DNA of 40,411 nt from positions 1 to 40,411 of the forward strand of contig JAJYQQ010000007.1 in NCBI GenBank assembly GCA_021794535.1, written 5' to 3'. Each line of letters begins with the position of its first letter. Position 1 is the first letter of the stretch. The DNA is from a bacterium (GTDB lineage: Bacteria > Patescibacteriota > CPR2 > UBA1875 > JAJYID01). This document shows, one piece after another, positions 1 to 6,672 of this stretch. Below the pieces are notes generated by a model. It worked only from the letters and a program-made list of their open reading frames with translations. It had not been told where the DNA came from and made no database searches. The position numbers and the translations under genes were made by a program.

Positions 1-56
1 AGCAAACAGTAAAGCCTGCAACGAAAAGCAGACCAAGACCGAGGAAGAAGAAATAG
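1..56 (+). CDS. 3' end of a gene for a protein with a basic C-terminal tail (partial)
   Basis: Reading from base 3 gives a short open stretch rich in Lys, Arg and Pro that ends RPRPRKKK and stops at TAG (54-56), just before an intrinsic terminator. Basic tails of this kind occur on nucleoid (HU-like) and ribosomal proteins, but too little is visible to name the family. The supporting context is the stop codon sitting 16 bases before the terminator. Confidence 0.4.
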   Translation, partial: QTVKPATKSRPRPRKKK

Positions 57-72
57 TTGGTTTAAAAGAAAG

Positions 73-96
73 GGTCCGGTTCGCCGGGCCTTTTTT
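73..96 (+). terminator. Intrinsic terminator
   Basis: GGTCCGG (73-79), a TTCG tetraloop, CCGGGCC (84-90), then six T. Seven base pairs with one G-U. It ends the upstream unit. Confidence 0.85.
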
Positions 97-136
97 GATT
101 GAGGTTTTCCAAAATTTAAATTATAATTTTCCTGTG

Positions 137-319
137 ATGAAAGAAGACAAAGAAAAGAGAAATCCAGAAGAACAAGATGAAGGCCAGGAGCTTTGCCCGA
201 AATGCGGCAACTTAATGCTTAGGGAAGGCGGAGAGCTCATTTGTTCAAGTTGTGTGGATGATATAGATTTCTTTGGCGAGGAGGATGACACAGAGGATGT
301 CCCCGAAGATGAGTCTTAG
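137..319 (+). CDS. Small acidic zinc-ribbon protein
   Basis: This encodes 60 residues. A single zinc ribbon is visible: CPKCG near residues 20-24 and CSSC near 37-40, inside a strongly acidic chain (DDIDFFGEEDDTEDVPEDES at the C-terminus). I chose the ATG at 137 because the longer reading would start with a TTG inside the terminator. No clear Shine-Dalgarno is seen. The 3' end overlaps the next gene by 11 bases, suggesting translational coupling. The function is unknown; a zinc-stabilised adaptor or nucleic-acid-associated protein is possible. Confidence 0.7.
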   Translation: MKEDKEKRNPEEQDEGQELCPKCGNLMLREGGELICSSCVDDIDFFGEEDDTEDVPEDES

Positions 320-707
320 GTATTTATTTAGCATCGATTATCTTTTTTCTACGACTGGCAAGCTGTCGTATGGGCTCCTATACTTGCTGTTCTTTCTGGC
401 TGCCACTGTTGCCGGCATAACCTACCGCATATTGGCAAAGAGAAAAAATGACTACATTGCCAAGGAGGATTTTGTAAAACAGTTTTTTTGGATTTACGTA
501 CTTTGGGGCGCCTTGGGTCTTGTGTCTGTCTTTGCTCGAGCCCAGAATCTGCCGGTTTTTGGCGCCCGAATATTTACGATTGCAATCATTTTCCTTTTTG
601 CCATTTCAAATTTTTGGCTGGTTATCTACCACCAGAAATGGACGAAGAAGGAAATCTATAAATTTACGAACAAGAAGCGAAAAGAAAAATGGCTAAAGAA
701 GAAATAG
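309..707 (+). CDS. Three-helix membrane protein, hypothetical
   Basis: 132 residues starting at the ATG at 309, which overlaps the preceding gene. Three hydrophobic segments can be seen (about residues 20-40, 62-82 and 90-110), and the C-terminus is strongly basic (KKRKEKWLKKK), which would be expected to stay in the cytoplasm. An N-terminally longer reading from 273 would run deep inside the zinc-ribbon gene and is unlikely. No family is recognised. The stop TAG (705-707) abuts the -35 box of the 16S promoter. Confidence 0.75.
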   Translation: MSLRYLFSIDYLFSTTGKLSYGLLYLLFFLAATVAGITYRILAKRKNDYIAKEDFVKQFFWIYVLWGALGLVSVFARAQNLPVFGARIFTIAIIFLFAISNFWLVIYHQKWTKKEIYKFTNKKRKEKWLKKK

Positions 708-736
708 TTGACTTCTTCGCCGTTTTGAATTAATAT
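708..736 (+). promoter_or_regulatory. Likely 16S rRNA promoter
   Basis: TTGACT (708-713), a 17-base spacer, TAATAT (731-736). This is close to the sigma70 consensus and about 190 bases upstream of mature 16S. The leader between holds an imperfect dyad: GCACAAA at 752-758 pairs with TTTGTGC at 799-805. Confidence 0.7.
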
Positions 737-843
737 ATTTTTAGTATTTCAGCACAAATCAAGGAGGGGTAACAAGTCTGGAAACAGATGGTCCTGTTTT
801 TGTGCGTTAAAAAGATACTTGAAATATAGGACCTTGAAAACTG

Positions 844-858
844 AAAAGTAGAGAAAAT
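844..858 (+). other. 5' strand of the 16S processing stem
   Basis: AAAGTAGAGAAAAT (845-858) is perfectly complementary to ATTTTCTCTACTTT (2845-2858) downstream of 16S. The two would form a 14-bp helix closing the pre-16S transcript, the usual substrate of RNase III-type processing. Confidence 0.75.
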
Positions 859-928
859 TTAAATCACGTCAATGTAAATTTTGAGTAAGATTACTCATAA
901 AAATAGAATCGCGAAAGCGATTCACTTT

Positions 929-976
<48 letters not shown>

Positions 977-1241
977 AACATGCAAGTCGAATGCCGCACC
1001 TTTTAGCCCCATTTTCAAATCAGTGGATTTGAAGGCTAAAAGGTGCGGCATGGCGAACGGGTGAGTAATACATTGGTATCTGTCCTTCTCTCAGGGATAA
1101 CCCATCGAAAGGTGGGATAATACCTGATAGTCCCTTCGGGGTAAAGTTCCGGCGGAGAAGGAGGAGCCTATGTCCTATCAGCTTGTTGGTGGGGTAATGG
1201 CCTACCAAGGCGACGACGGGTAGCTGGATCGAGAGGTTGAC

Positions 1242-1292
<51 letters not shown>

Positions 1293-1407
1293 TAGGAATA
1301 TTGCACAATGGGCGAAAGCCTGATGCAGCGACGCCGCATGAATGATGAAGGCCTTAGGGTCGTAAAGTTCTTTTAACCGGGAAGATTATGACGGTACCGG
1401 TTGAATA

Positions 1408-1454
<47 letters not shown>

Positions 1455-1620
1455 AAGCGTTATCCGGAATTATTGGGCGTAAAGAGTGTGTAGGCGGTAT
1501 TTTAAGTCAGATGTGAAATCTGCAGGCTTAACTTGCAATATGCATCCGAAACTAGAATACTTGAGTCTGGAAGAGGTAAGCGGAATTTCTGGTGTAGCAG
1601 TGAAATGCATAGATATCAGA

Positions 1621-1651
<31 letters not shown>

Positions 1652-1681
1652 GACAGTACTGACGCTGAGACACGAAAGCGT

Positions 1682-1715
<34 letters not shown>

Positions 1716-1816
1716 ACGCCGTAAACGATGCCTACTAGCTGTATGGGGTCTCGACCCCTTATGTAGCGAAGCTAACGCGTTAAGTAGGCCGCCTGGGGAG
1801 TACGATCGCAAGATTA

Positions 1817-1856
<40 letters not shown>

Positions 1857-1958
1857 ACGTGTGGTTTAATTCGACAATAAGCGAAGAACCTTACCGAGGC
1901 TTGACATCCCGCGAATCGACTGGAAACAGTCGAGTGCCCCTCATAGGGTACGATTCGC

Positions 1959-2060
1959 AATTTTCAAGTAATAATTTTCAATTTTCATTAAATTTTCATT
2001 GAGATATTGATTCATTGAAAATTCATTAGAAATTCTAAACTGAAAATTATAAATTGTAAT
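1959..2060 (+). repeat. AT-rich palindromic insertion in 16S V6 (h33 region)
   Basis: About 100 nt of almost pure A/T interrupts the V6 arm between CGATTCGCA and TCCTCGCACTC. ATAATTTTCA (1971-1980) is the exact reverse complement of TGAAAATTAT (2041-2050), so the block can fold on itself. Its words (TTTTCAATTTTCA, TCATTGAAAATT) match the style of intergenic repeats at 26100-26137 and 29505-29608. Confidence 0.75.
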
Positions 2061-2088
2061 CCTCGCACTCTGCGAGGGGAACGCGGTG

Positions 2089-2131
<43 letters not shown>

Positions 2132-2204
2132 CGGTTAAGTCCGTCAACGAGCGCAACCCTCATCCTGTGTTATATTTCTCACAGGAAACTGCCCTGGTCA
2201 ACAG

Positions 2205-2240
<36 letters not shown>

Positions 2241-2404
2241 CTTACGCCTCGGGCTACACACGCGTTACAATGGCCGGTACAATGGGCTGCGAACCCGCGA
2301 GGGGGAGCCAATCCCATCAAAACCGGTCCCAGTTCGGATTGAAGGCTGCAACTCGCCTTCATGAAGTCGGAATCGCTAGTAAACGTAGGTCAGCTATACT
2401 ACGT

Positions 2405-2443
<39 letters not shown>

Positions 2444-2496
2444 CCACGAAAGTTGGTAACATCCGAAGCCCCGGCCAAGTTCGCAGGAACTTGGGG

Positions 2497-2592
2497 CAAG
2501 TTGGTTAGTTTATAAAGTTTATAAGTTACTAAGTTTATTGGATTGAAATCAGTCCTTAGTAACTTAACAACTAATAACTTATCAACTGACCC
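2497..2592 (+). repeat. AT-rich palindromic insertion at the tip of 16S helix 44
   Basis: The h44 tip is extended by about 95 nt. AAGTTACTAAG (2523-2533) pairs perfectly with CTTAGTAACTT (2555-2565), and flanking ATAAGTT/AACTTAT words continue the arm imperfectly. The normal h44 base resumes with GGTGGGACCAGCGATTGGGG. Confidence 0.75.
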
Positions 2593-2692
2593 AAACCTGT
2601 TGGTTTGGCCCGGGTCTAAGGTGGGACCAGCGATTGGGGTGAAGTCGTAACAAGGTATCCGTAGCGGAAGCTGCGGATGGATCACCTCCTTT

Positions 2693-3008
2693 CTAGGGAG
2701 AATTTCCCATTCAATTGGGATTACTTCCAGGTCGAACCCCGCACATACGGGATCCTTATGCTAAATATAAAATGTATTCTTTGTTAGAAGAATCGTTCTG
2801 GAGAAGGCAAGGGATTCGGTATGTGCGGGGTAAATGTGATGGCGATTTTCTCTACTTTCCAGCATTCAAGTAAAACAAAAGATTGATTTTTGGGCATAAA
2901 GCGGTTAAAATACGATAGTTAAAACCGTTTTTTGTTTTACCGAAATTTCACATTTTCAGCCAAAGGCTGATCAGCCCTTGGCTGAGAATTGAAATCGGAA
3001 TTAGTTAA
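2693..3008 (+). other. 16S-tRNA spacer with processing stems and palindromes
   Basis: No gene is seen. The spacer holds a hairpin closed by CCCCGCACATAC (2737-2748) and GTATGTGCGGGG (2819-2830), then the 3' strand of the 16S processing stem (2845-2858). Next comes an imperfect hairpin built on AAGCGGTTAAAA and TTAAAACCGTTTTTT (about 2899-2935). Last are two adjacent small palindromes, CAGCCAAAGGCTG and TCAGCCCTTGGCTGA (2957-2985), of the same family as those in the tRNA-Ala remnants. Confidence 0.6.
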
Positions 3009-3085
<77 letters not shown>

Positions 3086-3204
3086 TTTTGCGCCGGAGGT
3101 GAAAAATTTCGCACTCAGAGCGGACATGGAGGATATATACCGCAAGGGGATTTCTATTTTGGGTTTCAAATGGTGAGCAAAAAATGTGATATAGGAGGTA
3201 AGCA

Positions 3205-3423
3205 ATGGGATTTTTAATACGATTAATAGTTGGCCTCGGTTTGGCTGGAGTCGGCATCATTCTTCTTGGCAAAAGTTATAAGATAGTCCAAAAAATCGGT
3301 TACAATGACTGGGCGGAAGAACATCTCGGCGGCGGCGGGACATACCTACTGGTGAAAATAATTGGAATACTGGCCATCCTGCTTGCGGTTCTGCTGATTT
3401 TCGGCATTATAAAACCTTTTTAA
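3205..3423 (+). CDS. Small two-helix membrane protein
   Basis: 72 residues with a strong Shine-Dalgarno (AGGAGGT, about 7 bases before the ATG). Two hydrophobic helices are separated by a short polar loop (KIGYNDWAEEHLGGGGTYL), and the N-terminal helix is rich in glycine. No family is recognised, but two-helix miniproteins like this are common in CPR genomes. It sits between tRNA-Ile and tRNA-Ala inside the rRNA locus, so it may be carried on the rRNA transcript. The function is unknown. Confidence 0.75.
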   Translation: MGFLIRLIVGLGLAGVGIILLGKSYKIVQKIGYNDWAEEHLGGGGTYLLVKIIGILAILLAVLLIFGIIKPF

Positions 3424-3597
3424 TATTTTTGTTGGAATTTCTTAGTTTGCAAATTGTTTAGAGATTAGAAATTCGAATTGAAAAATTAACGGTTTGATTT
3501 TCTCCAAGATTTGATGGGGCTCCGACCACAAAGAGTCATAGGAGAACTTGGAAAAATAATTGTGCATTGTAAATTTAAAATTGTTAATTAACATTGT
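3424..3597 (+). repeat. AT-rich inverted-repeat spacer
   Basis: No gene. It is built from the AATT/GAAATT words found in the rRNA expansions (GATTAGAAATTCGAATTG near the left, TTTAAAATTGTTAATT near the right) around a less AT-rich middle. TTTTCTCCAAG (3498-3508) and CTTGGAAAAA (3548-3557) can pair imperfectly. Confidence 0.4.
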
Positions 3598-3669
3598 GGG
3601 CCTGTAGCTTCCGCCAGAGGCGGACAAGCAGTTTCGTCCAGAGGACGATCAGCCTTTGGCTGAGGCTAG
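3598..3669 (+). pseudogene. 5' fragment of tRNA-Ala broken by palindromic insertions
   Basis: Removing two palindromic insertions leaves GGGCCTGTAGCT + CAGTT + GGCTAG, an exact match to the first 23 bases of the intact tRNA-Ala at 3972. The first insertion is built on TCCGCC-AGA-GGCGGA (from 3610). The second combines TCGTCC-AGA-GGACGA and TCAGCC-TTT-GGCTGA (3634-3663). The tRNA sequence stops after GGCTAG. Bases 3629-3669 are repeated exactly at 4067-4107. This is a tRNA remnant, not a functional gene. Confidence 0.8.
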
Positions 3670-3688
3670 TAACTTTAAAGAGAATCAA

Positions 3689-3937
3689 ATGTATCATGTA
3701 TATATTTTAGTAAGTGAGAGGAATGGTAAAAGTTATGTTGGATATACTTCAAAGAATGCAGAAGAGAGATTAAATGAACATAATTTAGGCAGTAATAAGT
3801 GGACATCTTTGAACAAACCTTTTAGTTTGGTATATTATGAAAGCTATGTTTGTAAAGAAGATGCCATAAGAAGGGAGAAATTCTTGAAAAGTGGTGTTGG
3901 TAAGAAACTTGTAAAGTTAATTAAAGAAAATTATTAA
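3689..3937 (+). CDS. GIY-YIG domain endonuclease (UPF0213/YhbQ-like)
   Basis: 82 residues forming essentially one GIY-YIG (URI) nuclease domain: YHVYILVS at residues 2-9, YVGYT at about 18-22, then the helix with conserved Arg (EERLNEHN), the glutamate region (YYESYVCKEDAIRREKFLKS), and a basic end. I start at the ATG at 3689; an upstream in-frame ATG at 3656 lies in the tRNA remnant and palindrome. Stand-alone proteins of this size are the UPF0213 type, which is small and lacks a separate DNA-binding domain. The gene lies between a tRNA-Ala fragment and an intact tRNA-Ala, enclosed by 41-nt direct repeats, which suggests mobility. Codon use is AT-rich. Confidence 0.88.
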   Translation: MYHVYILVSERNGKSYVGYTSKNAEERLNEHNLGSNKWTSLNKPFSLVYYESYVCKEDAIRREKFLKSGVGKKLVKLIKENY

Positions 3938-3955
3938 GGCAGAGACTCACTAGAG

Positions 3956-4060
3956 ATTAAGTGCTTTTGGAGGGCCTGTAGCTCAGTTGGCTAGAGCGCC
4001 TCGCTTGCACCGAGGAGGTCGCAGGTTCGACTCCTGTCAGGTCCACCAAAAGCACTTAAT
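3956..4060. repeat. 15-bp inverted repeat enclosing tRNA-Ala
   Basis: ATTAAGTGCTTTTGG (3956-3970) is the perfect reverse complement of CCAAAAGCACTTAAT (4046-4060). The right arm includes the tRNA CCA end. In RNA this would form a helix coaxial with the acceptor stem, probably for processing, or it may mark the ends of a moved cassette. Confidence 0.8.
3972..4048 (+). tRNA. tRNA-Ala (anticodon UGC)
   Basis: Intact cloverleaf. The acceptor stem is GGGCCTG with CAGGTCC (one G-U), the D-arm has TAGCTCAGTTGGCTAGAGC, the anticodon loop is CTTGCAC, the T-arm is GCAGG-TTCGACT-CCTGT, and CCA is encoded (4046-4048). Together with tRNA-Ile it forms the usual pair of an rRNA spacer. Confidence 0.97.
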
Positions 4061-4061
4061 T

Positions 4062-4161
4062 TAGCTCAGTTTCGTCCAGAGGACGATCAGCCTTTGGCTG
4101 AGGCTAGAGCGCCTCGTTTGCACCGAGGAGGTCAGGAGTTCGAATCCCCTGGGGTCCACCA
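4062..4161 (+). pseudogene. Second tRNA-Ala-like sequence with a palindrome in the D-loop and no 5' acceptor strand
   Basis: From TAGCTCAGTT it follows tRNA-Ala through the D-arm, an anticodon arm with loop TTTGCAC, a variable loop and T-arm (AGGAG-TTCGAAT-CCCCT, one mismatch) to GGGGTCCACCA. About 30 nt (two adjacent palindromes) are inserted in the D-loop. The bases before TAGC (ACTTAATT) do not pair with GGGGTCC, so no acceptor stem forms locally. The 5' strand of the remnant at 3598 (GGGCCTG) could pair at six of seven positions. Probably non-functional. Confidence 0.75.
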
Positions 4162-4200
4162 AAGCAAAGCCCCCATTGAAAGATGGGGACTTTGCTTTGG
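4159..4200 (+). terminator. Strong hairpin starting at the CCA of the tRNA-like sequence
   Basis: CCAAAGCAAAG (4159-4169) pairs with CTTTGCTTTGG (4190-4200) and CCCCAT with ATGGGG inside. About 17 bp with one mismatch. There is no U-run, so it may be a processing signal rather than a classical terminator. Confidence 0.6.
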
Positions 4201-4246
4201 TGATGGTTTCAAATGCCGGTTTCATAAGAGAAGCCGGATTAAAAAA

Positions 4247-4275
4247 TTTTGCAAGGACAGCCAAAGCAGTATAAT
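4247..4275 (+). promoter_or_regulatory. Probable promoter of the gene at 4321
   Basis: Perfect TATAAT at 4270-4275, with TTTTGC (4247-4252, 17-base spacer) or TTTGCA (16-base spacer) as a weak -35 box. Confidence 0.55.
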
Positions 4276-4320
4276 ATAGATGGGATTTAGACCGTGATTA
4301 TTTAAGGAGGCTTATAAAAA

Positions 4321-4725
4321 ATGCTTGTAACAACTCATGCTATGGTTGCGGCAACTGTCGCCATAAAGACCGGCAACCCCTACATTTATATACCTTTTGC
4401 CGCCGCTGATCATTTCACTTTTGATGCTTTTCCTCATTTTGGAGGGAAGTGGATAAATGATCATTTTAAGTCTGTAGCCATAATCGACGCAGTTGTCGGC
4501 ATTACGCTTTTTCTAATCCTCGCCCGTTACACAAAGTTTTCAGTTTTAATATTGCTGGCAGTTTGTTTGCTTGCCGGCTGGCCGGATCTCCTGTGGCTGA
4601 CAAAGCGCAGAAGATTTCCGAAGTTCTTCAAATTTCACGCCGGAATTCAAAAGTTTGAAGCTACTTCAGGAATCCTTATTGAAGTAGCAATAGTCGCAGT
4701 TTGCCTAGCACTCATATTTGTTTAG
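4321..4725 (+). CDS. Membrane protein resembling YdjM/DUF457-type metal-dependent hydrolases
   Basis: 134 residues, preceded by AAGGAGG with good spacing. The N-terminus carries THAMVAATVA (His at about 6) and then ADHFTFDAFPHFG (residues 29-41), in a chain with two or three further hydrophobic helices. A His near the start followed by Asp/His pairs before a membrane helix is the pattern of the YdjM family, so membrane phospholipase-like activity is conceivable. The match is by pattern only, and the family is named tentatively. It has its own promoter and Shine-Dalgarno, which supports a gene independent of rRNA transcription. Confidence 0.75.
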   Translation: MLVTTHAMVAATVAIKTGNPYIYIPFAAADHFTFDAFPHFGGKWINDHFKSVAIIDAVVGITLFLILARYTKFSVLILLAVCLLAGWPDLLWLTKRRRFPKFFKFHAGIQKFEATSGILIEVAIVAVCLALIFV

Positions 4726-4727
4726 TG

Positions 4728-4780
4728 TTGTCATTCCGACCGACTTCGCGGAGCAACGAGCGGAGGAATCTCTTTCCCTG
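4728..4780. repeat. TCATTCC-type palindromic repeat, left of the Nudix gene
   Basis: TCATTCCGACCGACTTC followed by GCGGAGGAATC. The same words appear in reverse complement at 5277-5326, so the Nudix gene is flanked by inverted copies. Related copies lie at 14072, 20013, 26144, 27621 and 37811. Confidence 0.75.
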
Positions 4781-4847
4781 AAAAATTAGCATAACTACAG
4801 TTGAGCTTTGTTGGATTTTCTGATATGTTTGGATTAAAGGAGCAAAT

Positions 4848-5300
4848 ATGGATTTAAGTAAATTTGATAGAGGTGTTTTTCTTGTAAATTTACTGGCTAT
4901 TATTTACAGCCCAAAGACAAGAAAGATTCTGATTGGGAAGAGGGAAAATGATCCTCATATTAAAGAACTATCATGGGTTTTTCCGGGTGGCAGGCCAGGG
5001 TACGAGAAAGATTTGGAGCATTATTTACAGAAAGAGATCAAAGAGAAAACAGGAGTAGATGTTAATGTCAAAGATGCTGTTTTTGCCAAAACTTATCCTG
5101 AAAAAAGAGAATTTCTTTCAGTTTACTATTATTGTGAATGCGAGTTAACTAGCGGAGAAGAAAAACCGGGCGGAAATCTGGTTGAGCTAAAATGGGTCAA
5201 GCCAAGAGAAGTGGAAAATTACTTTACGACCTCACTGCATCCAAGGATCTTGGAATATTTGAAAACTTTAGATCAAAGGGATTCCTCCGCTTGTCCTTAG
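4848..5300 (+). CDS. Nudix hydrolase with an altered Nudix box
   Basis: 150 residues, with AAAGGAG before the ATG. The Nudix box spans residues 48-70: G48, then K54 where Glu is usual, and KEIKEKTGV (62-70) in place of REUXEEXGU, so the second Glu of the EE pair is Lys67. E63 and E66 remain. Nudix enzymes cleave nucleoside diphosphate-linked compounds and use the box glutamates to bind magnesium, so substrate or metal handling may differ here. The last codons (RDSSACP) come from a palindromic repeat that starts inside the gene. A hydrophobic beta-strand region (residues 10-32) precedes the box as expected for the fold. Confidence 0.88.
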   Translation: MDLSKFDRGVFLVNLLAIIYSPKTRKILIGKRENDPHIKELSWVFPGGRPGYEKDLEHYLQKEIKEKTGVDVNVKDAVFAKTYPEKREFLSVYYYCECELTSGEEKPGGNLVELKWVKPREVENYFTTSLHPRILEYLKTLDQRDSSACP

Positions 5301-5326
5301 CAGGAAGTCGGTCGGAATGACAGGGA
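5277..5326. repeat. TCATTCC-type palindromic repeat overlapping the Nudix 3' end
   Basis: The reverse complement reads TGTCATTCCGACCGACTTCC, then AAGCGGAGGAATCCC. It overlaps the last codons and the stop of the Nudix gene (TAG 5298-5300), so part of the C-terminus is repeat-encoded. Confidence 0.75.
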
Positions 5327-5466
5327 GACAAAAAAGCTTGATTTATTTTCGAGAGTTTGCTAAACTTTATAAAGCTAATAAATAAGGTCTAAATATGATA
5401 AATGAACTTACAGCTAAATATGGTGGCGGAAGAAACTAAAAAAGTCTTAGATTGTGCTTGAGTAAG

Positions 5467-5487
5467 TCCGCTAAAAGGCGGATTTTT
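5467..5487 (+). terminator. Intrinsic terminator
   Basis: TCCGC (5467-5471), loop TAAAAG, GCGGA (5478-5482), then five T. It separates the Nudix unit from 23S. Confidence 0.7.
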
Positions 5488-5715
5488 AAATTGTCTGGGC
5501 AAATGGGCTGGGAAAACTTTCTAAGTCGATCCAGTCTAGACAACTTCAGAACCTTGAGCCAATACTTCGGTAAAGAAGAATCTAGAATAGTAGAATAATA
5601 GAATAAGAATAAAGAATATTGAATCCGGAAACAAAAGCTATTTATTCTAAACTCTACATTCCCATTCAAAATTCCATTATTCCAAATTCCAGATTCTGGT
5701 CTCGGGTCATGGACT

Positions 5716-5745
5716 TTGACAATTGAATAACGGTATACATACAAG
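5716..5745 (+). promoter_or_regulatory. Candidate 23S rRNA promoter
   Basis: A consensus TTGACA (5716-5721) is followed after 18 bases by TACAAG (5740-5745). The -10 box is imperfect. It lies about 95 bases before mature 23S and downstream of a terminator, so 23S probably has its own promoter. Confidence 0.5.
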
Positions 5746-6076
5746 CCTTAAGTGTATGTATATTGTGATGATGGGTAAACGAATTATTGCAATTCAAATC
5801 GAACGAAAAATCCAGTTGATGATTACTGGTTAAAAAAAATCATTAAGTCAAGTAAGAGCATATGGTGGATGCCTTGGGATTTCAGGCCGATGAAGGACGT
5901 AGTAAACTGCGATAAGCTTCGGGGAAGTGTTAAACAACTTTTGATCCGGAGATTTCCGAATGGGGCAACCCGGCTCGGGTTATGCCGAGTCACTCTCATC
6001 TGAATACATAGGACGAGCAGAGGGCACGCGGAGAACTGAAACATCTTAGTACCCGCAGGAAAAGACATCAACCGAT

Positions 6077-6107
<31 letters not shown>

Positions 6108-6448
6108 AAGCCAAAACTTTTTATACGTGATAGCTTATGGGCGTTGTATAAAGAGTGTTGTGAGGTAGACATACTCCTTTTGGAGACTAAGCTCGGGATT
6201 TGGACAGATTCAAGATTCGTCTTGGAAATGTCTAATTCCGAAATTAGGACCAAAGACCATAATCTTTGGGTAAGGTAAGAAAATTTGAGCTTTAATGGAA
6301 TGTGCCTGGAAAGGCCGACCATAGAGGGTGATAGTCCCGTACATGAAAAAACTCTAGTCCTTATATGTTTATTCTCTAGTACTACGGAGCCCGTGAAACT
6401 CTGTAGGAATCTGGGTGGACCACCATCCAAGGCTAAATACCTGAAATC

Positions 6449-6493
<45 letters not shown>

Positions 6494-6563
6494 TGTTAGG
6501 GGAGTGAAATAGAATCTGAAACCGTATGCTTACAGACGGTCGGAGCCGATACTTTGTATCGGG

Positions 6564-6672
6564 AATGTCTAATTTCCAATTAGCAATTTCCAGTCAATGA
6601 ATAAATGTCTAATTTCCAATTTTGGAATTTAAAGCATTAGGATTTGATTGGACATTAGAAATTGGTCATTGG
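6564..6672 (+). repeat. AT-rich expansion of 23S helix 25
   Basis: About 110 nt inserted between CGATACTTTGTATCGGG and CCGATACAGAGTGTCGG. The 18-base word AATGTCTAATTTCCAATT occurs twice (6564-6581 and 6604-6621), and an inverted form (GGACATTAGAAATTGG) closes the arm. Confidence 0.75.

Larger units (their letters stand above)
5301..5840 (+). other. Spacer before 23S: terminator, inverted repeat, promoter, pre-23S leader
   Basis: No convincing gene; an ATG at 5396 opens only 13 codons. The spacer holds a terminator (5467-5487) and a long imperfect inverted repeat, in which GAATCTAGAAT (5579-5589) and its neighbours face CCAAATTCCAGATTC near 5686-5697. Then come a likely promoter (5716-5745) and the dyad ATACATAC/GTATGTAT (about 5736-5761). 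The 5' strand of the 23S processing stem closes it (5838-5850). Confidence 0.55.

Noticed and set aside
788-829. 13-codon ORF in the 16S leader
   Set aside because: The purine-rich GGAGGGG is too far upstream of the ATG, and the region fits an rRNA leader hairpin better.
1959-2060. Self-splicing intron in 16S V6
   Set aside because: No guide sequence, P/Q/R/S core or ORF is seen; the block is simply AT-rich and self-complementary.
4062-4161. Functional second tRNA-Ala with a long D-loop
   Set aside because: The sequence before the D-arm cannot form an acceptor stem with GGGGTCC, and the T-stem has a mismatch.
5396-5440. 13-codon ORF after the Nudix gene
   Set aside because: Too short, with no ribosome-binding site or conserved feature visible.
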